Assembly: GCF_050003625.1 (NCBI RefSeq) | Contig: NC_134397.1 | Coordinates: 153,780,691-153,844,690 of the forward strand | Length of the DNA stretch: 64,000 bases | From: Haematobia irritans | Taxonomy: Eukaryota > Arthropoda > Insecta > Diptera > Muscidae | Direction: 5' to 3' | In this document: positions 11,066 to 22,279 of the stretch, in pieces | Position numbering within the stretch: the stretch's first letter is position 1 | Layout of the letters: each line of letters starts with the position of its first letter | Program-made: the position numbers and the translations under genes | The notes under the pieces: generated by a model | What the model saw: the letters and a program-made list of their open reading frames with translations, nothing else | Databases searched by the model: none | What the model was told of the DNA's origin: nothing

Positions 11066-12766
11066 CACTGAAAAAAAAAATTGTCGTGGTGCCAAAGATT
11101 TCATGTCTTTAGAATACGAATGCGAGTTTTGCTTAGCATAGAAGACGCCTTTCTTTGATAAAAAGTTTTTTTTTTCGTTGTCCAAAAGTCGACAAACTTT
11201 TCAATGAAGTCGTTTTGTTTGATTCGACTTAAAATTGGGTATGAAAGAAATTTTCTTTTTACAAAGGTTAACTTGACTTTAATAATTCTAAAAAAATCTT
11301 TAAAATTAATGAAATTGTCGTTAAATTTGTTGACTTTTTGCATCTAAGCTACAAAGTTTAAAGTTTCTATAGAAATAAAATTTTGACAACATTTTCTATA
11401 GAAATAAAATTTTGACAATATTTTCTATAGAAATAAAATTTTTACAAAATTTTCTATAGAAATAAAATTTTGACAAAATTTTCTATAGAATTAACATTTT
11501 GACAATGTTTTTTATAAAAATTAAATTTTGGTAGATTATTTTTGGCTCGAGTGGCAACCATGATTATGAACCGATATGGACAAATTTTTGTGTGATTGGG
11601 GATCGGCTATATATAACTATAGACCGATACGGATCATTTTTGGCATGGTTATTAGCGGCCTTATACTAACACCACGTTGCAAATTTCAACCGGATCGGAT
11701 GAATTTTGCTCCTCCAAGAGGCTACGGAGATTAAATCTGGGGATCGGTTTATATGGGTGCTATATATAATTATGGACCGATATGGACCAATTCTTCCGTG
11801 TTTTTTAGAGACCACATTCTAACTCCATGTTCCAAATTTCAACCGGATCGGATGAATTTTGCTCCTCCAAGAGGCTCCGGAGGAGAAATCTGGGGATCGA
11901 TTTATATGGGGGCTATATATAATTATGGACCGATGTGGACCAATTTTTGCATGGTCATTAGAGAACATATACCAACCATGTACCAAATTTCAGCCGGTTC
12001 GGATGAAATTTGCCTCTGTTAGAGGCTCCGCAAGCCAAATCGGGGGATCGGTTTATATGGGGGCTATATGTAATTATGGACCGCTGTGGACCAATTTCTG
12101 CATGATTGTTAGAGACCATATACTAACACCATGTACCAAATTTCAGCCGGATCGGATGAAATTTGGTTCTCTTAGAGGCTCCGCAAGCCAAATCGGGGGA
12201 TCAGTTTATATGGGGGCTATATGTAATTATTGACCGATATGGACCAATTTCTGCATGGTTGTTAGAGACCATATACTAACACCATGTACCAAATTTCAGC
12301 CGGGTCGGATGAAAGTTGCTTCTCTTGGAGCAATCGCAAGCCAAATTTGGGGGTCCGTTTATATGGGGTCTATACGTAAAAGTGGACCGATATTGCCCAT
12401 TTGCAATACCGTCCGACCTACATCAATAACAACTACTTGTGCCAAGTTTCAAGTCGATAGCTTGTTTCGTTCGGAAGTTAGCGTGATTTCAACAGACGGA
12501 CGGACGGACGGACATGCTCAGATCGACTCAGAATTTCACCACGACCCACAATATATATACTTTATGGGGTCTTAGAGCAATATTTCGATGTGTTACAAAC
12601 GGAATGACAAAGTTAATATAACCCCATCCCATGGTGGAGGGTATAAAAAGAATCTTGTCTTAAATGTGTCTTACTTCAATTCTCCACTTCTTTGGATAGG
12701 AATCAATACCAAAATCATTAGTGTAAAGACAAAATCTTTGGAACCGGGCATGCTATTTTTTCAGTG
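11066..12766. mobile_element. MITE-1 copy opened by MM-A
   Basis: 11066-11352 matches the left part of the MITE-1 at 54346 (CACTGAAAAAAAA, CCAAAGATTTCATGTC, CTTAGCATAGAAGACGC). 12655-12766 matches its right end (CTCCACTTCTTTGGATAGG, AATCTTTGGAACCG, TTTTTTCAGTG). The MM-A at 11353-12655 lies between them. About 245 bp of the MITE interior is missing, so the insertion was accompanied or followed by a deletion. Confidence 0.6.
11353..12655 (+). mobile_element. MM-A element lacking its 5' end
   Basis: Starts inside the MM-A leader (TTTAAAGTTTCTATAG), has six 29-bp units (11360-11535), the T12-like joint (GGCTCGAGTGGCAACCATG), five 153-bp core units, the CAGACGGACGGACGGACGG microsatellite and the 3' end CCATGGTGGAGGGTATAAAAA. 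The ACAAGTATATACGG start and its GGCC block are missing. Confidence 0.65.
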
Positions 12767-13130
12767 CATGGAAATCGATACAGGCTAATTTTTTTATTTA
12801 AGCTAATAGACTGTATATATTATGAAGAAGTTACTAACCAATAGTTTATTTATTGAAGTCAGTAGAGTTATAGAAATTAAAATAACCTACACTTATACTT
12901 ATGGAATTTGCATTCCCTTTTTGCGATATATTAATAAAGCAATTCATGTAGAAACAAATGCCAGTTTAAAAATCCAAATTGTAACAGAGTAAAATATGTT
13001 TTCTTAATTCAAAAAAAAAAAAAAAAACAAAAAACTATAAACCAAATATACAAAATTCTCAGAGTAAGTCTTAGCCTATATTTGAAGCGTTTTCATCTTA
13101 AATCTAAAGATTCAATTTTTCAGTTAATTT
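12767..13130. other. No gene recognised
   Basis: AT-rich DNA with a 17-base poly-A run near 13013-13029. No element termini or coding signal seen. Confidence 0.5.
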
Positions 13131-13585
13131 AATTTTTCGGTAGAAATAAAATTATGACAACATTTTCTATAGAAATTTTCTACAGAAATAAATTTTTGAC
13201 AAAATTATATATAGAAATACAATTTTGACAAAACTTTCTATAAATAAAATTTTGACAAAATTTTCTATAGAAATATAATTGTCATAAAATGTGCTATAGA
13301 AATAAAGTTTTGACAAAATTTTATATAAAATTAAAATTTTGACAAATAAAATTATGACAAAATTTTCTATAGAAATAAAATTTTGATAAAATTTTCTATA
13401 GAAATAAAATTGTGACAAAAGTTTCTATAGAAATATTATTTTGGCAAAATTTTCTATAAAAATAACATTTTGGTCAATTTTTCTATAGAAATAACTTTTT
13501 GACAAAAGTTTCTATACAAATAAAATTTTGAGAAAATTTTATATTTTTTAAATTAGCCTCTTCGTTCGTGTGATTTGACGCCACT
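13131..13585 (+). repeat. 29-bp tandem array, T12 remnant
   Basis: About 14 degenerate 29-bp units. The right edge reads GACGCCACTCG, a decayed T12 end. The left T12 terminus is not recognisable. It abuts the transposase relic on the right. Confidence 0.65.
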
Positions 13586-13589
13586 CGAA

Positions 13590-13860
13590 TATTTTTTGTG
13601 AGGACACCCAAAATTATTGGTTTACGTAAATAAACCAGCAACGATTGACGCTTGGAAAACCAATATTCAACGTATCATTGCTGAAATACGCCCTCAAAAG
13701 CGTGAAAATGTGGTTGGAAATTGGACCTCCAGAATGACCTTTGTGGCCATATATTATCTACGACATAAAAATTGTTTTTCCATTCCAATCCAATTCATAA
13801 TTTGGCATTTGTTTTATTTATATTTCAAATCAGCAAGCTCTTAGAAAATCACCCTTTATA
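13590..13860 (+). pseudogene. Transposase C-terminal relic (Tc1/mariner-like)
   Basis: In frame from about 13617 the translation includes VYVNKPATIDAWK, IAEIRPQKRENVVGNWTSRM. This is the tail motif (K-P-x-T-I-x-x-L/W-K...I-x-E-I...V-x-x-N-W-x-x-R-M) of a common insect DDE transposase family. A stop lies just upstream at 13599, so the catalytic domain is gone. After TSRM the frame runs 34 further codons without resembling the family, suggesting a frameshift or decay. The block ends AGAAAATCACCCTTTATA, which looks like an element end (reverse TATAAAGGGTGATTTTCT). The fragment is about 80 codons of a usual 340 or so. Family recall is from memory. Confidence 0.45.
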
Positions 13861-15012
13861 AAAAACACACATTTTTTCTATTTCCAAAGCCCCTTCATAA
13901 TTGCAGACACATGTCCGATAGACACATAACTAAGCTTCCTAATAATAGCCCCGGTTATGCAATAGGTAGTATGATTTTTATAACACTCTCTATGAAAATG
14001 TGAGAAATAAATATGCTAAAAGTCTTTTCCTCTGTCCTTCGTTTTTTTCCTATAAAACAGAAGTTATCTTTCCTTTTCCTGTTCTCCAAACAATACCACC
14101 TACTTACGGCAGCCTCCTTAGTCATGGCTACGGAAATGGGTGGAAGAGAAAATTGTCAAATTGGTATATCTTATCGTGACTTAACGAAAAGAAATGTCTT
14201 CAAGGAGAACAAAATTAACATAAATTCGGCAAAATAAGACTTATGGCATATTAAAGATGTGTTAATAAATACACACAATTTGCATATGACAGCAGCCAGG
14301 CCTATCGCCTATCTACTGCCACTTTGGACCACTTCAAGCAGAAGAAATTCCTTTGAATTATGATAAATGAAAAAAAAGAACGAACGAAAATATATTCACC
14401 AATGTAAAGATATGCTAATTAGGAAGGTGTTGAAACTTTACGATTCAATGACTAATAATTGACATCTATGTTTGTTTTTTGAGGGTGACATGAAGGACGA
14501 ATATATTTGGGGAACAAATATTTGTAGAAGACCATTGAAAGCAGGAGGATTGAGGAATATTACTTTTCTTTGTCAATTCATTTGCATTGCCATTGCTCTT
14601 AATGTTTCCTGGCGTATAAAGTTTTAACACTTATAGTGATTTTATTGACTCATCCAAATGGCCAACATTAATGCTTTATCAAGGGCAATAAGTGAAGTAT
14701 AATTATTGAACAGAAGTGAGATAGAGTTAAATTCGGGTGACAACGACTATATGACACACTACACCAAATAGATTTGGTGAGATGATTTTCAAAATAATCA
14801 AAGGACGATTAGTCAAATTTTAAAATTAGTCCACTTCGCCTTTCGAATTTTTTTTTTACAAAAAAAAAAAAAAAAAAAAAAAAACGGAAAACAGTTCTAA
14901 TGTAGCAGACTTGTTGCTCGGACGCCATTAAAAAAAAAATTATTTTTCAATGTAGTACTATTTTTTTAATGTTACTAAATGCTGACCACTCAATAAAGTA
15001 GGGTATGCCATA
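13861..15012. other. No gene recognised
   Basis: Unique-looking DNA with open frames up to 74 codons and no recognisable domains. A poly-A run of about 23 bases lies at 14862-14884, possibly the trace of an old retroposed insertion, but no body or target duplication could be matched to it. Confidence 0.45.
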
Positions 15013-15109
15013 CACGGTTGCCACAGTTGGTAGAATTATACCAAATGTGGTAGATTTTTTACTGTTTGGTAGATTGGTAGAATTCTTTAGGTTTGGAAGA
15101 TTTTTCAAT

Positions 15110-16420
15110 TAGGAAGAATAAACTTTTGACAAAACTTTCTATAAAAATACAATTTTGACAAAAATTTTCTATAGAAAAACAAATTGACAAAATTTTCTAT
15201 AGAAACAACATTTGGACAAAATTTTCTATAGAATTAAACTTGATAAACTTTTTTAGAGACATAATATTTTGACAAAACTTTGTTTAGAAATAAAGTAAAG
15301 AAATAAAATTTTCTACAAAAATAAATTTTTGACAAAATTCTATATAGAAATAAAATGTTGACAAAATTTTCTATAGAAATACAATTTTGATAAAATATTC
15401 TATAGAAATAAAATTGTGACAAAATTTTCTATAGGAACAAAAATTTGACAAAATTTTCTTTAGAAATAAAGTTGTCACAAAATTTTCTATAGAAATAAAA
15501 TTTTGACAAAATTTTATATAGAAATAAGGGAGCCATCGTGGTGCAATGGTTAGCATGCCCGCCTTGCATACACAACGTCGTGGGGTCGCTTCCTGCTTCA
15601 AAAGCTTTCAAAGCTTCTCTACGTGGTTTCACTGCAATGTGGAACGCCGTTCGGGCTCGGCTATAAAAATGAGGTCCCTTGTCATTGAGCTTAACATGGA
15701 GTCGGGCAGCACTCAGTGATAAGAGAGAAGTTCACCAATGTGGTATCACAATGGACTGAATAGTCTAAGTGAGCCTGATACATCGGGCTGCCACCTAACC
15801 CAACCCATCCCACATAGAAATAAAATGTTGACAAAACTTTCTATAAATAAAATTTTGACAAAATTTTCTATACAAATAAAATTTTGACAAAATTTTCTAT
15901 ACAAAAAAAATTTTGACAAAATTTTATATAAAAATAAAAGTTTGACAACATTTTCTGCAGAAATAAAATTTTGAGAAATTTTTATAAAAATAAAATTATG
16001 ACAACATTTTCTGTTGAAATAAAATTTTGACACAATTTTCTATAGAAATTATATTTTGATAAAATTTTCTATCGAAATAATATTTTGACAAAATTTTCTA
16101 TAAAAATAAAATTTTGACAAAATTTTCTATAGAAATAATATTTTGATAAAATTTTCTATCGAAATAATATTTTGACAAAATTTTCTATAAAAATAAAATT
16201 TTGACAAAATTTTCTGTTGAAATAAAATTTGGACAAAATTTTCTATATAAATAATATTTTGACAAAATTTTCTATCGAAATAATATTTTGACAAAGTTTT
16301 CTATAAAAATAAAATTTTGACAAAATTTTCTATAGCAATAAAATTTTGACAAAATTTTCTATAGAATTAAAATGTTGACAACATTTTCTATAGGAATAAT
16401 AATTTTGACAAAATTTAACA
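15110..16420 (+). repeat. 29-bp tandem array, left block
   Basis: Unit of 29 bp with two AAAATTTT words and a CTATAG palindrome per unit. The minus strand is open for long stretches, producing spurious 60-95-codon frames. Interrupted by the SINE at 15528. Confidence 0.8.
15528..15813 (+). mobile_element. tRNA-derived SINE inserted in 29-bp array
   Basis: The head GGGAGCCATCGTGGTGCAAT contains an RNA polymerase III A box (TGGTGCAATGG); the B box is decayed (GGTCGCTTC instead of GTTCGATTC). The body matches the copy at 63155 but lacks about 70 bp after the head. The tail is CACCTAACCCAACCCATCCC. It is flanked by ATAGAAATAA on both sides, which fits a target duplication but is also part of the host array unit, so the duplication cannot be proven. 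Confidence 0.75.
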
Positions 16421-16557
16421 ACTACAGACGCAGATTTACTCTTGAAATGCTGCACATTATCAACACTCCACCTGACGAGAGAATGAATTACAAGAAAGGC
16501 ATTGAGAACTCTGCTCGAATATATAGACATACAATACAAAAAAAAAGAGAAATTTAG
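16411..16557 (+). pseudogene. GIY-YIG/Penelope-like retroelement C-terminal tail
   Basis: The open frame reads FNNYRRRFTLEMLHIINTPP, then DERMNYKKGIENSARIYRH and ends at TAG. The pattern R-x-x-x-L-E-M-L-H-I followed by I/M-N-Y/F-K resembles, from memory, the extreme C-terminus of GIY-YIG endonuclease-bearing reverse transcriptases of the Penelope-like group. The reverse transcriptase and endonuclease cores are absent (about 45 codons remain). It is followed by a plausible 3' UTR containing GAAAACGGTTTTGACG and ATTGGAAATAAA. The insertion itself spans about 16421-16856. Confidence 0.4.
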
Positions 16558-16856
16558 ATTCAGTGTAAAACAGAGTGTGAAGCTGTGCACACCAGAATAA
16601 ATGTAAATAGTAATAGTAGTTAAATAATTTATTGTTTGGTTCTGTTTGTTCGTGGTTTTTGTAATTAAATTTGAAAATTTCTGTTTTTTGTTTCACTTCA
16701 GCCTTGAAAACGGTTTTGACGAAGTCAACCGAAATATTGGAAATAAAACTTAAATAAAAACATCAATCCTATGTTTTTTAATCGACCTATAGCCGAAACT
16801 ATGATAAGTATTGCTTAAAAATAAAATAAAAAGTCAACGATAATCAATCAGAAATA

Positions 16857-18240
16857 AAATTTAATATTGAAATAAAATTTTGACAAAATTTTCTGCAGAA
16901 ATAAAATTTTGAGAATTTTTTTATAGAAATAAAATTATGACAAAATTTTGAATAAAACTAAAGTGTTGATAAAATTTTCTATAGAAATAAAATTTTGACA
17001 AAATTTTCTATAGAAATAAAATGTTGAGAAAAACTTTTTTAGAAATAAAATTTTGACAAAATTTTCTGTTAAAATAAAATTTTGACAAAATTTTCTATAG
17101 AAATGAAATTTTGACAAAATTTTTTATAGACATAAAATTTTGACACAAATTTTCTATAGAAGTAAAATTTTGACAAAATTTTCTGTAGACATAAAATTTT
17201 GACAAAATTTTCTATAGAGATTAAATTTTGACAATTTTCTATCGAAATAATAATTTGACAAAGTTTTCTATAGAAATAAAATGTTGACAACATTTTCTAT
17301 AGGAATAATAATTTTGACAAAATTTAATATTGAAATAAAATTTTGACAAAATTTTCTGCAGAAATAAAATTTTGAGAATTTTTTTGTAGAAATAAATTTA
17401 TGACAAAATTTTCTATAAAACTAAAGTTTTGATAAAATTTTCTATTGAAATAAAATTTTGACAAAATTTTCTATAGAAATAAAATTTTGACAAAATTTTC
17501 TATAGAAATAAAATTTTGACAAAATTTTCTATAGAAATGAAATGTTGAGAAAAATTTTTATAGAAATAAAATTTTGACAAAATTTTCTGTTAAAATAAAA
17601 TTTTGACAAAATTTTATATAGAAATAATATTTTAATAAAATTTTCTATGAAAATAAAGTTGTGACAAAATTTTCTATAGAAATAAAATTTTGATAAAATA
17701 TTCTATAGAAATAAAATTTTGACAAAATAAAATTTTTACAAATTTTTCTATGGAAATAAAATTTTTACAAAATTTTCTCTAGAAATAAAATTTTTACAAA
17801 TTTTTCTATGGAAATAAAATTTTGACAAAATTTTCTCTAGAAATAAAAGTTTGGCAAAATTTTCTTTAAATATAAAATTTTGACAAAATTTTCTATAGGA
17901 TTCAAACTTTGACAACATTTTCTATAAAATTATATTTTAAAATTATATCATTTTTCTATGGAAATAAAATTTTTACAAAATTTTCTCTAGAAATAAAATT
18001 TTTACAAATTTTTCTATGGAAATAAAATTTTGACAAAATTTTTTATAGAAATAAAAGTTTGGCAAAATTTTCTATAAAAATAAAATTTAAAATGTTGAAA
18101 AAGTTTTCTATAGAATTTAAATTTTGACAACATTTTCTATAGAAATAAAAATTTGACAAAATTTTCTATAGAAATAAATTTTTAACAATATTTTCTATAG
18201 AAATAAAATTTTGCAAAATAAGATATTCTTGTTTGGTAGT
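16857..18240 (+). repeat. 29-bp tandem array, right block
   Basis: About 48 units. A longer-range duplication is visible: the irregular string around 16860-16985 (TTCTGCAGAAATAAAATTTT, GAGAATTTTTTTATAG) recurs at 17322-17440, so segments of several hundred bases have been duplicated inside the array. Confidence 0.8.
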
Positions 18241-18300
18241 TTTTTGGTAAAAATGTATCCCAATTTTGGTAGATTATTTTTGGCTCGGGTGGCAACCGTG

Positions 18301-18829
18301 ATTCCATAGCTATTTAAAGCTCTGCGAATTAATTGCAAGCTGAATGTCTTTTGCATCCTTTTCCATTAGTGCTCCAATGAACTTTGCTGCCTCAAGTGAT
18401 GATGACGAAGCAATGATGATGGTGATGATGATGCTATCGTTAATTGATGCCACTATAAAATCCAATGAATGACTTTAAGACCGCCTATAACATAAAGTTA
18501 ACATGGATAACTTAATAGAGTACAAATTTTACCCGTGGATATAAAGCATAAAGGCAACAAATGAATTTTACCGCAGGCTATAGAGTCTATAAAATTTACA
18601 GTGCAACACGATAGTCTTACATTTTCATATGCAGACTTAAATAAAATAAAATAAAATAAAATAAAAATGTTTAACTTCTATAGCGAACGATGGGCAGGAA
18701 TCAGATACAATTCCAATAAAATATCCTATCGAACATAATGGCAAGGCCACAGATGAAATGTTAGCACTCATATTTGTTGTATGGAAGATCAAGCTAACAT
18801 GACTTGTATATTTTGATTTCTGCTGCCTA
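18301..18829. other. No gene recognised; ATAAA and GATGAT simple repeats
   Basis: Unique-looking DNA with a GATGAT-rich stretch near 18398-18435 and a short AAATA pentamer run near 18640-18665. No coding signal. Confidence 0.5.
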
Positions 18830-19477
18830 CACTGAAAAAAAAAGCATGCCCGGTTCCAAAGATTTTGTCTTTACTTTAAAAATTTTGGTATTGATTCCTA
18901 GCCAAAGAAGCGGAGTATACAAGTAAGGATACTTTTAAGACACTATCCTCTTTTAAATTTGGGTTTTGTGCACTTGCTTCTAGGAAACAGATTTTCATTT
19001 TTCGCTTTTCAGCTTTTTTTGTTCATATGCTATCAAAGTCCTTTGAAAACGAGTTAACGACAACTTTATTTTCCAAATTAAGACTTGACTTCGAGTAGAA
19101 ATTATGCTAAGTAAAAAACGTCTTTAAAATAAAGTGTTGAAAAACATGTCCTATATTTGAACGATTTTTTGCTTTGTTGTCAAGATGCAAAAAGAGAACA
19201 AATTTAAAGATAATTTCATTAAATTTAAAGAATTTTTCTGAATTATTAAAGTCAAGTTGACCTTAGCTGAAACATTATTTCTTTCATTTTATGATACTCA
19301 TTTTTAAGTGAAATCGCTTAACTATAAGGACAATACGACTTCACTGAAAAGTTTATCGACTTTGGGACAAGGAAAAAAACTTTATATTAGAGAAATGCTT
19401 CTTCTATGCTAAGCAACATTTGTATTCGTATTTTAAAAACATGAAATCTTTGACCTCACGACAATATTTTTTCAGTG
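18830..19477 (+). mobile_element. MITE-1, complete, TA duplication
   Basis: 648 bp from CACTGAAAAAAA to TTTTTTCAGTG, flanked by TA on each side (18828-18829 and 19478-19479). It has no ORF of note. It is the reverse complement of the 54346-55001 copy: its left interior (GGTTCCAAAGATTTTGTC, TATTGATTCCTAGCC) appears at the right end of that copy. The TA duplication fits Tc1/mariner-type mobilisation. Confidence 0.8.
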
Positions 19478-20094
19478 TAGGATGATAGTTATACTTGCTT
19501 TGGCATTCTGTTTGAAATTCAACGAAATGCTAAACTGAGACATCTATATGAAGAAAAGAAATGAATTTTATGCCCATGGGGAGGGACAAATGAAAAGTAA
19601 CTCGCCAAGAAAGAAACTATACATTAATTTTGGAAATTAAATTTGAAATTGGAAAAAAGTAAATACGTAAATATTTTTCGTCAAATTGAAGATAATTTAT
19701 TTGACATAATTAGTTCGCTTTCTTCTAAAAAAACTCCTATTTTGAAGGGCATCATTGGAGTAAAAAATTGCTAACACTATACGAATTTAAAAATGGAAAC
19801 ATTTTTGGTAAAATTTAAAAATTTTAAGAAATTCTGAATTATTTTGTGATAAATTCAAATTAGTAGAATCTAGGATTGATTTAGTTAACATTTGCTTTCC
19901 GTCGATTCCGAATAAATTAAAATTTTCTGAATACTGGAAATTTCCAAACAAATATTTGAAAAGTGCGCCGATCCATTTCTTGGCAGACGTGGACGTTCCT
20001 ATTTGAATGGAATGAAACACACTTCGTCAAAAAGGGCGGATCGAAGGGCACGGCTCCCGGAGTTGAATTTAATTTAACTTAATGTGCAGACTAC
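19478..20094. other. No gene recognised
   Basis: AT-rich, with short open frames only (77 codons at most). No repeat family recognised. Confidence 0.45.
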
Positions 20095-20190
20095 AGCAGA
20101 TTCTGCATTTATAAGAACCATTTTTGTTTGAGATTTTTAGTAATCTTTTACTTCTCGTATAAGCGTGTTAGAAAATCCCATGGAATTATA
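20095..20190 (+). repeat. MM-C internal fragment
   Basis: AGATTCTGCATTTATAAG and ACCATTTTTGTTTGAG match the leader of MM-C (compare 30053-30100), followed by a decayed CTTGTAAGTGTGCAAG-like piece. Neither terminus is present. Confidence 0.5.
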
Positions 20191-20221
20191 TATCGTCTTA
20201 TGGCCGGTTTCCACGCGTTAA

Positions 20222-20727
20222 AATGAAAAAAGCTTGTCCGGTTCCAAATGTGTTGTCTTTATCCTAAGGGTTTTGGCGTGGTTTTCCAGCCAGAAAAAAA
20301 AAATACAGAGAAATCAAGTAAGGATATATTTTCCTTTTTTCATATCCACTAAAAAGGATTTAAAATAAATTAAATTTTTAAATTCAGAAGTTTTCTTATA
20401 TTTTAGATAAAAATCGGTTTTAAACTAAAGTGTTGAAAGATACCTCCTATTTCTGAACGCTTTTTTGCTTTGTAGGCATGGCGCCAAAAAAAGACAACAA
20501 CTTTGTAGACAATTCATAAATTTCTGAGAATTTTTCGGATTTATTAAAGCTAAATTGACCCTAGTTAAACAAAAATGTATTTCATATAAAGATAATCAAT
20601 TCTTAGGTTTTGTCCATTCATTCAAAAGTTTATCGAGTTTTGTACATGGAAAAAACTTTATGTTAGAGAAATTCTAAGCAAAAAACGCATTCGTATTTTA
20701 AGGAAAATATGTCTTTGGCCTCACGAC
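20222..20727 (+). mobile_element. MITE-1, diverged copy
   Basis: AATGAAAAAAGC, GTCCGGTTCCAAATG and TTTTGGCGTGGTT resemble the MITE-1 left end. CATTCGTATTTTAAGG and GTCTTTGGCCTCACGAC resemble its right end. Both terminal CACTG motifs are mutated or missing; the right one is cut by the T12 start at 20728. Confidence 0.5.
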
Positions 20728-20919
20728 CACAGTTGCTACAGTTGGTAGAATTCTACGAAAAATTGTAGATTTTTACTGTTTGGCAGATTGGTATAATTCT
20801 ACCAAAAATTGTAATTTTTTACTGTTTTGTAGATTGGTAGAATTCGTTATATTTTTGTAGATTTTGCAAAATATTCCTCTCCACCTAAGAGGTATTTCAC
20901 AAATTTTCCATTTTGCCTA

Positions 20920-21456
20920 CCCAGCAAAAAAATTTGGAGGTCCTTCTCCAGGCACAACTTTAAAAGAACTTCCAAAAATGCTCCCCCAAAGATGTTCTTT
21001 ATTTTAACTGCACAGGAAGTTCATTTGAGTCAAATTTTTATAACCCGCTTTTTTCATATCAGTAATGAGAAATTTATATTTATTTGTTTCAAATAGGTTA
21101 AAAATTTAATAAAAATTAATAAAATGGTACAAATTATTTAAATTTAGCCGAAAAAATATTAAATCCTTCCTAGAAAAATTGCGAATTTTTGAAAATATTT
21201 GATGAGAAACGTTCCAGACAAGCGTTATAATGTATTAAAAATCATAATAAATTTTAAAAATCATTTATTTGTCAAAATATCACAAAAATTCTAATATCAC
21301 ATCCAAAACACTGAATTCACCTCACACCTTAAGAAGTGATGCAAATTCAGTGCAGCGGCTGTTGAAATGTTGGACATCCGTCCTACGACAAGCCCATCCT
21401 TCCGCATCCAAAACGAACATTTTCACTACTTTTTTGGCGTTGCTTTTTTTGCTGGG
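20920..21456 (+). mobile_element. MITE-2, complete, TA duplication
   Basis: 537 bp with ends CCCAGCAAAAAA and TTTTTTGCTGGG, flanked by TA (20918-20919, 21457-21458). No ORF with a recognisable product. Relatives lie at 3441-5376 and 8650-8993. Confidence 0.75.
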
Positions 21457-21459
21457 TAG

Positions 21460-21950
21460 TTATAAAATTTTGACAAAATTTTGTCTAGGAATAAAATTAT
21501 GACAAAAATTTCTCTAAGAATACAATTTTATATACAAATAACATTTCCTATAGAAAAAAAATTTTGACAAAATTTTCAATAATAATAAAATTTTGACAAA
21601 ATTTTCTATAGGAATACAATTTTGAAAATTTTTTACAGGAATAAAAGTTTGAAATAAAATTTTGACGAAATTTTTTATAGAAATAGAAATTTGACAAAAT
21701 TTTCTATAGAAATAAAATTAAAAAAAAAATCAATATTAATAAAATTCTGAAAAAATTGAAAATTTTTTTGATATTAATAAAATTTTGACAACATTTTTTA
21801 TTTACATTATTTTGACAAAATTTTTTATAAGAATAAAATTTTGACAAAATTTTCTATAGGAATAAAATTTTGACAGAATTTTCTATAGAAATAAAATGTT
21901 GACAAAATTTTCTATCAAAATGTAACTTTGAATAATAAATAAACTTTTAA
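21460..21950 (+). repeat. 29-bp tandem array, degenerate
   Basis: About 15 units with many indels, part of the T12 at 20728. Confidence 0.65.
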
Positions 21951-22012
21951 CTGATTTCAATAAATCTTGGCGGACACAGTTGGAATGGCAATTCTACTCT
22001 CTGATACTCGTA

Positions 22013-22265
22013 AATACGGGCTATATGGGTGCTATACAAAAGATCGATTGATACATATATTTTGAATTTCTTACAAATAGGATAACATTTGGGGAACATA
22101 GAAGCCCCAAATGTTATTCTACTGGGGAGCAGTGGGACTTCAAGGTTGTAGGTATATGATGGCTACATCAAAACAGTGACCGATAAACACCATATTCGCC
22201 GCACCAATTTTTAGCCTAAAATTCCTCTAGATTTCTAATAACAGACGAGTCGGATAAAAACTGCA
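22013..22265 (+). repeat. MM-C core fragment inside T12 array
   Basis: TATATGGGTGCTATAC, ACCGATAAACACCATATTC, CCTCTAGATTTCTAAT and CGGATAAAAACTGC are MM-C core motifs in order, covering a little over one unit. Lacks both MM-C ends. Confidence 0.5.
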
Positions 22266-22279
22266 ATGTCTGGGCGCCC

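Larger units (their letters stand above)
15013..18300 (+). mobile_element. T12 element with long 29-bp array and two nested insertions
   Basis: Starts CACGGTTGCCAC and ends GTGGCAACCGTG, a perfect 12-bp inverted pair. Inside the left end is a conserved block (GTTGGTAGAATTATACC, TTACTGTTTGGTAGATTGG); inside the right end is TTTTGGTAGATTATTTTTGG. Between them are well over 60 units of the 29-bp repeat. A SINE (15528-15813) and a Penelope-like tail (about 16421-16856) are inserted in the array. No transposase. I found no clear target duplication: the flanks are TA on the left and AT on the right. Confidence 0.65.

Noticed and set aside
16411..16557. A Jockey-type LINE tail
   Set aside because: The L-E-M-L-H-I ... 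N-Y-K pattern is more like GIY-YIG/Penelope C-termini; no LINE motif is visible. Both remain uncertain.
15234..17293. Many minus-strand frames such as FYFYRKFCQNFISIENFVKILF
   Set aside because: The reverse of the 29-bp unit has no stop codon, so any array gives a 29-residue periodic frame. Present in all arrays whatever the orientation of the neighbours.
9595..18240. 29-bp arrays considered as a CRISPR array
   Set aside because: Units are directly adjacent, with no unique spacers of constant length, in eukaryotic DNA. They are tandem repeats.
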